Assembly: GCF_000720725.1 (NCBI RefSeq)
Contig: NZ_JOCQ01000103.1
Coordinates: forward strand, 1 to 28,776
Reading direction: 5' to 3'
Origin: Streptomyces rimosus subsp. rimosus
Lineage (GTDB): Bacteria > Actinomycetota > Actinomycetes > Streptomycetales > Streptomycetaceae
Length of the DNA: 28,776 nucleotides
The position numbers and the translations under genes are program-made. Shown here piece by piece: positions 7,602 through 13,656 of the stretch. The notes below the pieces were generated by a model. The model saw only the letters and a program-made list of their open reading frames with translations, was not told the DNA's origin and did not search any database. The number at the start of each line of letters is the position of its first letter. Positions within the stretch are counted from its first letter, which is position 1.

Positions 7602-9704
7602 CTAGGCGTCCAGCGGCGCCGTCCCGGCCGTACGCGGGCGCCGCGAGACCAGCTCGCCGAGCCCCTGGCGGGTGGCCACCAGCAGGACGCGGTCCTGGGG
7701 GCGCAGTTCGTACGCGTCGCCCAGTTCCCGTACCAGCCGGGCCCGGCCGCGCTCCGGCGCTTCCGGGGCGGCGGGCGCGGAGTCCGGCGGGCCGTCGGGC
7801 GCGGAGGTGTCCACGGCCAGGACGCGCAGCAGGCCGGGCCGGAAGACGTCGGCGATCCGGCGGCCCTCCAGGGCGGCGTGGCCGCGCGCCTCGACCCGGG
7901 CGACGAGCAGGACCCGCCGCTCGACGGGGATGGCGCCGAGGATCTGCCGGCCCATCATCGCGCCGGCGAAGGCGGGCGCGGCCAGGAAGCTGACGCTGCG
8001 GCTGCGGGTGCGCGCCTGGGGATACGCGGCGCGCAGCGTGCGGTAGACGGCGGTGGCGAAGCGGTCGTCGAACAGGCGCAGCGTCACCCGGAGACGGGGC
8101 TTGACCGAGCGGGCGTACAGCGCCGCCTCCAGGTTGGTGGTGTCCTCGCTGGTGAGAGCGAGCAGGGCGTGGGCGCGCTGGATCTTCGCGGCCTCCAGTA
8201 CGCCTTCGTGCGTGACGTCCCCCACCACGGTCGGCACCCGCAGCCGGCGCGCCAGCGCAATACCGCGCGCCTCCGGGTCGGCTTCCACACACACCACGGG
8301 GATGCCCAGCTCATGCAGCTGCGCAAGCACCCGCGTACCGACCTTGCCGAGCCCCAGCAGCACCACGTGCCCGGACAGTCCGCGCGGCGGCCGGCGCAGC
8401 GCGGAAGCGTTGCGGAAAGTGCCGAGGCCTTCCAGCGCGGCGGCCACCAGGACCGGCAGCAGCAGCAACCCGGTGAGCCCGGACAGGAGTTGCAGCACCT
8501 TGCGGGAGACCGGCTCACCAAGGGCAGGTTCGTTGATGGCGAAGAGGTCGAGGAGCGAGAGGTAGGCGGCGTGCAGCGGGGAGTCGCCGGTGGTTACGGA
8601 GGAGGCGACGGCCAGCGCGAGGACCGCACCGACGACGCCGGCCAGTGACCAGCGCAGCCTGCGCGAGAAGAGGGTGCCCAGCGGCACGCCCCGGCCGCGC
8701 AGGCTGACCCGGCGCCACAGGGCGCCCGCGCCGCCATGCCGACCCTGGCGGCGCGGTTCGCCACGGCCGCCGGGGCGCTGCTGGCGGCCCGGGTAGGTGA
8801 CGGTTTCCAGGACGACGGAGCCGCGGTCGGTGGCCGCCATGGCGGTGGCCTCGTCGGGGAGGAGCTCGGGGCCTTCGTCGGCGGCGGGGCCGTCGTCCGT
8901 CCGGCCGGGGCCGGTGTCGGCGGGCAGGTCCGCCGTCGCGGACAGGACGGCGAGCGGGCACAGTCCGGGAGCGGCGGCCTGGGCGGGGCCGCGCTCCACG
9001 GCGCGCAGCAGCAGGCCGTCGGCCTCGATGACTTTGCTGGTGCCCGCCACGGCGGTGGCCGCCAGGGCAGGCGCCACGGTGTCGGCGTCGGACAGCACCG
9101 TGGTGGACGCGTCCACGCCCTCGGTGTCCAGGGCGCCGACGGCCGCGGCCTGATCGAGCAACTGCTCCAGGTACTGGCCGAGTTTGCGGTTGTAGAGCCG
9201 GATCACCAGCCGCAGCCGCGGATTGAGCCGCCGGGCGCGCAGCGCGGCATGGATGTTCGTCTCGTCGTCGTCGTAGACCAGCGCGAGCGCCTTCGCCGTG
9301 CCGATGCCGGCCTCGGCCAGCGTGGCGTCGTCGGCCTCCGGCGCCTCCAGGACCCGTATGGGCTCCTCGGGCGGCTCCTCGGCGCCGCCGGACTCGCCGG
9401 GCGGGCCGGACGGCGTACGGACCATGACGGCGGAGACCCGGCCGAGCAGCGCCTGGGCCCGGCCCAGGGGCCCGGGCGGCGGCGGGATGCGGGGCCGGTG
9501 GGGCTCTCTGGCGGAGGGCACGACGAGGGTGACCCGCTCCCGGTACACGTCCTTGAGTTCGGCCGCGAGGCGGCGTGCGAGGGCGTCGTCGCCGCAGACG
9601 ACCATATGAGGGATGGCCGGGTGGTGGTCCGGGTGGGGTTGGGGCTGCTGAGGCACGGTGGACACGAGGGTCAGCGTGCCGTACGGAGCGGCCCGTGCGC
9701 ACAT
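7602..9704 (-). CDS. Double-RCK NAD-binding protein with ion-channel-like membrane core
   Basis: The 700-residue product has an N-terminal TrkA-N/RCK-like domain (about 30-260; HMVVCGDDALARRLAAEL), a low-complexity linker (about 265-335), two membrane segments (about 347-367 and 400-425), a second TrkA-N domain with a clear Rossmann loop (about 445-590; HVVLLGLGKVGTRVLAQL), and a TrkA-C-like tail (about 590-690). This layout resembles CASTOR/POLLUX-type and other RCK-gated channels. Between the membrane segments the pore region reads SPLHAAYLSLLDLFAINEPA and lacks the TxGYG potassium filter, so selectivity is uncertain. The start is unclear: ATG at 9704 and GTG at 9662 both lack a strong ribosome site. 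It is divergent from the TrkA pair, suggesting a role in ion homeostasis. It could also be a non-conducting sensor. Confidence 0.83.
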   Translation of the reverse strand: MCARAAPYGTLTLVSTVPQQPQPHPDHHPAIPHMVVCGDDALARRLAAELKDVYRERVTLVVPSAREPHRPRIPPPPGPLGRAQALLGRVSAVMVRTPSGPPGESGGAEEPPEEPIRVLEAPEADDATLAEAGIGTAKALALVYDDDETNIHAALRARRLNPRLRLVIRLYNRKLGQYLEQLLDQAAAVGALDTEGVDASTTVLSDADTVAPALAATAVAGTSKVIEADGLLLRAVERGPAQAAAPGLCPLAVLSATADLPADTGPGRTDDGPAADEGPELLPDEATAMAATDRGSVVLETVTYPGRQQRPGGRGEPRRQGRHGGAGALWRRVSLRGRGVPLGTLFSRRLRWSLAGVVGAVLALAVASSVTTGDSPLHAAYLSLLDLFAINEPALGEPVSRKVLQLLSGLTGLLLLPVLVAAALEGLGTFRNASALRRPPRGLSGHVVLLGLGKVGTRVLAQLHELGIPVVCVEADPEARGIALARRLRVPTVVGDVTHEGVLEAAKIQRAHALLALTSEDTTNLEAALYARSVKPRLRVTLRLFDDRFATAVYRTLRAAYPQARTRSRSVSFLAAPAFAGAMMGRQILGAIPVERRVLLVARVEARGHAALEGRRIADVFRPGLLRVLAVDTSAPDGPPDSAPAAPEAPERGRARLVRELGDAYELRPQDRVLLVATRQGLGELVSRRPRTAGTAPLDA

Positions 9705-10022
9705 GATCGCGACCGGCCGCAGGCCCCTGGCCCCTGGCTAAGGAGGCCGGGCCCGGACCCGGGCGAAGGGGGCCGGTCCCGGACACGCCGGGCGCCCTTC
9801 CTGACCTCCGCCGCCATGATCGGCGATCAGATTCCCACCCGTACCGCAAGGAAACTTACTCGAAGCTTATGTTCTCTTGTCGCGTTCTTAACGCCCAAGA
9901 CGGCCGTGCGGGCGAACCGCGTGGCCGCACCGGCTGCCACGGCAGGTAGCGTGGTCGCCGAACACGCCAGGTACGAAAGCAGCCGGCGTCACAGCACAGG
10001 GAAAGGTGCGAGGTAGGGGCCG
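9705..10022. promoter_or_regulatory. Divergent promoter region between RCK protein and trkA pair
   Basis: This 318-base region separates divergent genes. It contains an AT-richer patch (about 9850-9890) and, for the plus strand, a TAGCGT candidate -10 box at 9947-9952 about 70 bases before the first trkA start, with no convincing -35 box. I see no further gene or repeat in it. Confidence 0.35.
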
Positions 10023-10691
10023 ATGCACATCGTCATCATGGGGTGCGGGCGGGTGGGTTCCGCGCTCGCACAGACCCTGGAGAGCCAGGGTCATACGATC
10101 GCGGTGGTCGACCAGGACCCCACCGCCTTCCGCCGTCTGGGCTCCGCCTTCGGCGGCCGCCGGGTGACCGGAGTCGGCTTCGACCAGGACACGCTGCGCG
10201 AAGCCGGTATCGAGGAGGCGGGCGCCTTCGCCGCCGTCAGCAGCGGCGACAACTCCAACATCATCGCGGCCCGGGTGGCCCGCGAGATGTTCGGCGTGGA
10301 GAACGTCGCGGCGCGCATCTACGACCCGCGCCGCGCCGAGGTCTACCAGCGCCTGGGCATCCCGACGGTGGCCACCGTGCGCTGGACCGCCGACCAGATG
10401 CTGCGCCGGCTGCTGCCCTCCGGGGCCGAGCCGCTGTGGCGCGACCCGAGCGGCGGCGTCCAGCTCGCCGAGGTGCACACCTCGCCGTCCTGGGTGGGCC
10501 ACAAGATCAGTCAGCTGCAGGAGGAGACCGGCGTACGCGTCGCCTTCCTCACCCGGCTGGGCGAGGCGATGCTGCCGACCTCGCAGACCGTGTTGCAGGA
10601 AGGCGACCTGGTGCACGTGATGATGCGCACCGACGAGGTCGAGAAGGTGGAAGCGGTGTTCGCCGAAGGGCCCGAGGAGGCGCACGCATGA
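10023..10691 (+). CDS. trkA: TrkA-family potassium uptake regulatory protein (CeoB-type)
   Basis: The 222-residue protein is a single TrkA-N plus TrkA-C unit. Its N-terminal Rossmann fold shows the dinucleotide-binding loop GCGRVGSALA (residues 7-16) and an acidic VVDQDP strand end near 30, and the C-terminal RCK_C domain ends in QTVLQEGDLVHVMMRTDEVE. TrkA subunits sit on the cytoplasmic face of Trk/Ktr-type potassium transporters and gate them in response to NAD(H) or ATP/ADP. Half-size TrkA proteins like this one normally pair with a second copy, and such a partner follows with a 4-base ATGA overlap. The order matches ceoB-ceoC of Mycobacterium tuberculosis. No TrkH/KtrB membrane subunit gene is in the window. 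Confidence 0.93.
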   Translation: MHIVIMGCGRVGSALAQTLESQGHTIAVVDQDPTAFRRLGSAFGGRRVTGVGFDQDTLREAGIEEAGAFAAVSSGDNSNIIAARVAREMFGVENVAARIYDPRRAEVYQRLGIPTVATVRWTADQMLRRLLPSGAEPLWRDPSGGVQLAEVHTSPSWVGHKISQLQEETGVRVAFLTRLGEAMLPTSQTVLQEGDLVHVMMRTDEVEKVEAVFAEGPEEAHA

Positions 10692-11356
10692 GGGTCGCGA
10701 TCGCGGGCGCGGGCGCGGTGGGCCGGTCCATCGCGGGCGAGCTGCTGGAGAACGGGCACGAGATCCTGCTCATCGACAAGGCGCCGACGGCGATCTCGGT
10801 CGAGCGGGTGCCGCTGGCGGAATGGCTGCTGGCCGACGCCTGTGAGATCACCTCGCTGGACGAGGCCGCGCTGCAGCGCTGCAACGTCGTCATCGCGGCG
10901 ACCGGCGACGACAAGGTCAACCTGGTCGTCTCGCTGCTCGCCAAGACCGAGTACGGCGTGCCGCGGGTGGTGGCCCGCGTGAACAACCCCAAGAACGAGT
11001 GGCTGTTCAACGAGGCGTGGGGCGTGGATGTCGCCGTCTCCACGCCGCGCCTGATGTCGGCGCTGGTCGAGGAGGCGGTGAGCGTCGGCGATCTCGTACG
11101 GCTGCTGCGCTTCAGCCACGGCGACGCCAACCTCGTGGAGCTGACGCTGCCGCCGGAGGCGGCGCTGGCCGGCACCCGGGTCGGCGATGTGCAGTGGCCC
11201 GAGGACACCTCGCTGGTCACGATCATCCGCGGCAACCGGGTGCTCACGCCGAACAAGGAGGACGCGCTGGAGGCGGGCGACGAGCTGCTGTTCGTCGCGG
11301 CCCAGTCGCGTGAGGAACAGCTGGAGGACCTGCTGTCGGTGCGCCGCGAGGCGTGA
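10688..11356 (+). CDS. trkA: TrkA-family potassium uptake regulatory protein (CeoC-type)
   Basis: The 222-residue partner of the preceding TrkA starts at the ATG (10688) that overlaps the upstream stop codon, so translation is probably coupled. The Rossmann loop is GAGAVGRSIAG (residues 6-16), followed by LLIDKAP, and the C-terminal RCK_C part contains VGDVQWPEDTSLVTIIRG and ALEAGDELLFVAA. The two proteins have equal length but differ clearly in sequence, so they look like an old duplication forming a hetero-oligomeric gating ring. The gene is followed within six bases by a perfect 28-bp hairpin, which ends the transcription unit. Confidence 0.93.
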   Translation: MRVAIAGAGAVGRSIAGELLENGHEILLIDKAPTAISVERVPLAEWLLADACEITSLDEAALQRCNVVIAATGDDKVNLVVSLLAKTEYGVPRVVARVNNPKNEWLFNEAWGVDVAVSTPRLMSALVEEAVSVGDLVRLLRFSHGDANLVELTLPPEAALAGTRVGDVQWPEDTSLVTIIRGNRVLTPNKEDALEAGDELLFVAAQSREEQLEDLLSVRREA

Positions 11357-11361
11357 TCCGG

Positions 11362-11421
11362 CCGGGCGTACGGCGAAGGGCCGGGAACCGCGTGGTTCCC
11401 GGCCCTTCGCCGTACGCCCGG
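11362..11421. terminator. Bidirectional terminator, perfect 28-bp hairpin
   Basis: Arms at 11362-11389 and 11394-11421 are exact reverse complements over 28 bases with a GCGT loop. The hairpin sits between the convergent ends of the second trkA (stop ending 11356) and the DUF3159 gene (stop at 11425). It has no U-tract, as is common for actinomycete terminators. Confidence 0.85.
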
Positions 11422-11424
11422 TGC

Positions 11425-12288
11425 TCAGCGGCGGTGCCGGGGCCCCGTCCGGTCCGGCTGCTCGGCGGCCAGCGCCTGCGGCGTGATGTCCTTGGCGAGG
11501 TCCGCGGCCACCCCGTCCAGGATGCCGTTCTCCATCGCCGCGCGCTCCCGCGCCGCCTTCGCCTCCTCCTCGGCCTTCTCCTTGGCCTCCATCTCCGCGA
11601 AGACGTCGATCGGCGCCGGTGCCTTGGCCAGGAACACCCAGGTGAGCCAGACCGCCAGCAGGAACGGCGGAATCTTCAGCCCGATCAGCACCCAGCCGAG
11701 GTGGGTGGTGTCCGCCCACCAGTACAGCGGGAAGAGGATCGCGCACTTGGCCAGCAGGATCAGGCCCCAGGCCCAGCTGGCCTTGGCGTACGCCTTCTTG
11801 CGGCCCGGGTTGCGGGTGCGCCAGGAGAGGTTCTCCTTGAACACCGGCCCCAGGATCAGGCCGATCAGCGGCGCGCCGGCCAGCGTGGTGGCGATGTAGG
11901 CGACGCCCAGGCCCAGCGTGTAGAGCATGCCGGGCAGGTAGAAGTCCTTGGCGTTGTTGGTCATCATCGCGAAGACCACGCCGAAGGCCACCCCGAAGAC
12001 GCCGCTGAAGGCATGCTTGACGGTGCCCTTGCCGACCAGGCGGGCGGCGGCCAGCACCAGCGATACCGCCAGCGCGGCGATCGCCGAGATGTGCAGGTCC
12101 TTGTTGACCGTGAAGATCGTGACGAACAGCAGACCCGGCAGCACGGTCTCCACCATGCCGCGTACGCCGCCGAAGGCCTCGAAGAGGGCCGCCTCGGTGA
12201 CGGCTCTGCCGTCGGGGGCGCCGTCCTGCTCCCGGGCCGGCCCGTCGGCCGGTCCGGTGGTTCGCGTGGATCGGTCGTCAGACGTCAC
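11425..12288 (-). CDS. DUF3159 family integral membrane protein
   Basis: The 287-residue protein has a charged N-terminus (about 1-40), five or six membrane segments between about 45 and 220 (for example MVETVLPGLLFVTIFTV and YLPGMLYTLGLGVAYIATTL), and a charged helical tail (FAEMEAKEKAEEEAKAARER). The pattern matches the actinobacterial DUF3159 family (Rv2693c-like), whose function is unknown. The GTG at 12288 has an AGGAG ribosome site six bases upstream and lies 3 bases past the stop of the OB-fold gene, so the two are co-transcribed. Its constant linkage to TrkA genes hints at a membrane or ion role; this is inference only. Confidence 0.88.
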   Translation of the reverse strand: MTSDDRSTRTTGPADGPAREQDGAPDGRAVTEAALFEAFGGVRGMVETVLPGLLFVTIFTVNKDLHISAIAALAVSLVLAAARLVGKGTVKHAFSGVFGVAFGVVFAMMTNNAKDFYLPGMLYTLGLGVAYIATTLAGAPLIGLILGPVFKENLSWRTRNPGRKKAYAKASWAWGLILLAKCAILFPLYWWADTTHLGWVLIGLKIPPFLLAVWLTWVFLAKAPAPIDVFAEMEAKEKAEEEAKAARERAAMENGILDGVAADLAKDITPQALAAEQPDRTGPRHRR

Positions 12289-12291
12289 CGG

Positions 12292-12690
12292 CTACTCCTG
12301 TCCGAGTGGTCGGAGTTCGTATTTCGGATTGAACAGCACCCGGCGTCCGTGGCTCATGGAGATCCGGCCCGAGGCGATGAGCTTGCGGCCCGGCTCTATG
12401 CCGGTGATCGCACGCCGGCCCAGCCACACCACGTCCAGCGCGGCGGAGCCGTCGAACAGCTCCGCCTCCAGGGCGGGCACACCGGCGCGCGGCCGCAGCG
12501 TCACATGCCGCAGGGTGCCGGTGACCTTGACTATCTGCCGGTCGTCGCAGTCGCAGATGCGGGTACAGCCGGTGTTCTCGGCGTCCTGCCGGAGCTCGGC
12601 GGACTCCAGCTCCTCCTCGGAGGAGGACAGCCTGTCGAGCATCCGGCGGAACCGGCCTGCCGGCTTCTCGGATCGGGTCCCAGCACTCAT
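12292..12690 (-). CDS. Small OB-fold nucleic-acid-binding domain protein
   Basis: The 132-residue protein has an N-terminal helical acidic part (about 1-40; LSSSEEELESAELRQ), a short Cys-rich link (CTRICDCDD, about 41-49), and an OB-fold (about 50-125; IVKVTGTLRHVTLRP, ALDVVWLGRRAITGIEPGRK). This is the Rv2694c-like family next to DUF3159. OB-folds of this kind usually bind single-stranded nucleic acid, but no partner is known. The ATG at 12690 is preferred over upstream frames because a TACGCT -10-like box ends six bases before it and there is no ribosome site, the pattern of a leaderless mRNA. It is first in a two-gene unit with DUF3159. Confidence 0.82.
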   Translation of the reverse strand: MSAGTRSEKPAGRFRRMLDRLSSSEEELESAELRQDAENTGCTRICDCDDRQIVKVTGTLRHVTLRPRAGVPALEAELFDGSAALDVVWLGRRAITGIEPGRKLIASGRISMSHGRRVLFNPKYELRPLGQE

Positions 12691-12724
12691 GAACCCAGCG
12701 TACCGGTGGACGGGGCCCCGGATC
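12691..12724 (-). promoter_or_regulatory. Predicted leaderless promoter of OB-fold/DUF3159 unit
   Basis: On the minus strand a TACGCT -10-like box ends six bases before the ATG at 12690, with a weak TGATCC about 17 bases further upstream. The spacing would put transcription start at or within a base or two of the start codon. There is no Shine-Dalgarno sequence. Confidence 0.4.
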
Positions 12725-12764
12725 ACGGCCGTGGAGCGCGTCGTACGGGCCGAAGGCCGGCGGC

Positions 12765-12830
12765 CGCGGTCACCGCGCGCCGTACGGCCCGCGGGCCCGC
12801 GCCCGAGGTCACCGCACACCGTACGGTCCG
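12765..12830. repeat. Imperfect 27-bp direct repeat downstream of kdpE
   Basis: Two 27-base copies (12765-12791 and 12804-12830) differ at about four positions and share GGTCACCGC and CCGTACGG cores; their starts are 39 bases apart. A third partial copy (GCGGTCAC) abuts the kdpE stop. They lie between the kdpE stop and the OB-fold gene promoter. Function unknown. Confidence 0.5.
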
Positions 12831-12848
12831 GCCGCCGGTGTCCCGCGG

Positions 12849-13532
12849 TCACTGCTCGAAGCGGTAGCCCATGCCCGGCTCGGTGACGAAGTGACGGGGG
12901 TGCGAGGGGTCGCTCTCCAGCTTGCGGCGCAGCTGTGCCATGTAGACGCGCAGGTAGTTGGTCTCGGTCCCGTACGAGGGGCCCCAAACCTCCTGGAGGA
13001 GCTGTTTCTGGCTGACGAGACGGCCCGTATTGCGGACCAGGACCTCCAGGAGGTGCCACTCGGTCGGCGTGAGGCGGACGTCCCGGCCGCCGCGGTTGAC
13101 CTTCTTGGCGGCCAGATCGACGGTGAACCCGTCGGTCTCCACGACCACCGCGTCCTCGGCGGGCCCGGTCGGCTCGGCCCGGCGCACCGCGGCCCGCAGC
13201 CGGGCCAGCAGCTCGTCCATCCCGAAGGGCTTGGTGACGTAGTCGTCCGCCCCGGCGTCCAGCGCCTCGACCTTCTCGTCGGAGGTCTGCCGGGCGGAGA
13301 GCACCAGGATCGGCACCCGGGTCCAGCCCCGCAGGCCCTTGATCACCTCCACGCCGTCCATGTCGGGCAGGCCCAGGTCCAGGACGATGACGTCGGGGTG
13401 GCGGGCGGCGGCCAGCTTGAGGGCGGTGGCCCCGTCGGGGGCCGCGTCGACCTCGTACTTGCGCGCCTTCAGGTTGATCACGAGGGCCCGTACGATCTGC
13501 GGCTCGTCATCGACCACAAGCACCCGGTTCAC
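12849..13532 (-). CDS. kdpE: KdpE, OmpR-family response regulator of the Kdp system
   Basis: The 227-residue protein has a receiver domain with the acidic pair D8/D9, phospho-acceptor D52 (VIVLDLGLPD), S79, and K101 (YVTKPF), followed by an OmpR/PhoB winged helix (about 130-225; LTPTEWHLLEVLVRNTGRLV, YLRVYMAQLRRKLE, GMGYRF). It is the partner of KdpD encoded directly upstream and should activate kdpFABC under potassium limitation. The GTG at 13532 is chosen over further upstream frames because GAGGAG lies seven bases before it and it starts the first receiver strand. It is the last gene of the kdpD-kdpE unit, 124 bases after kdpD. The repeats at 22546-22594 are its likely target (inference). 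Confidence 0.95.
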   Translation of the reverse strand: MNRVLVVDDEPQIVRALVINLKARKYEVDAAPDGATALKLAAARHPDVIVLDLGLPDMDGVEVIKGLRGWTRVPILVLSARQTSDEKVEALDAGADDYVTKPFGMDELLARLRAAVRRAEPTGPAEDAVVVETDGFTVDLAAKKVNRGGRDVRLTPTEWHLLEVLVRNTGRLVSQKQLLQEVWGPSYGTETNYLRVYMAQLRRKLESDPSHPRHFVTEPGMGYRFEQ

Positions 13533-13611
13533 TGTCGTTCTCCTCGTGGTGGGGAAACCCGCCGGGCCGTGCCCGCGCGGTGTCGGCTGGAGGGCGGCTC
13601 CAGGGGGCCGG

Positions 13612-13636
13612 GGAGCGGCCCGTGCGGCGCCGCTCC
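13612..13636. terminator. Hairpin between kdpD and kdpE
   Basis: The 8-base arms GGAGCGGC (13612-13619) and GCCGCTCC (13629-13636) enclose a 9-base loop just after the kdpD stop. No T-run follows. It may attenuate read-through into kdpE or stabilise the kdpD transcript. Confidence 0.3.
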
Positions 13637-13656
13637 GGGGTCGGCGGGGCGCGCGC

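Noticed and set aside
6256..8292. A 678-residue minus-strand frame across the PucR-type regulator and the RCK gene
   Set aside because: It is Arg/Gly/Pro-rich and covers two well-supported genes in other frames.
6750..8648. A 632-residue plus-strand open frame
   Set aside because: Antisense to the PucR-type and RCK genes; composition typical of a shadow frame.
10043..10687. N-terminal extension of the second TrkA
   Set aside because: The upstream part of the frame is an Arg/Gly/Pro-rich shadow of the first trkA; homology begins exactly at the ATG at 10688, which overlaps the preceding stop.
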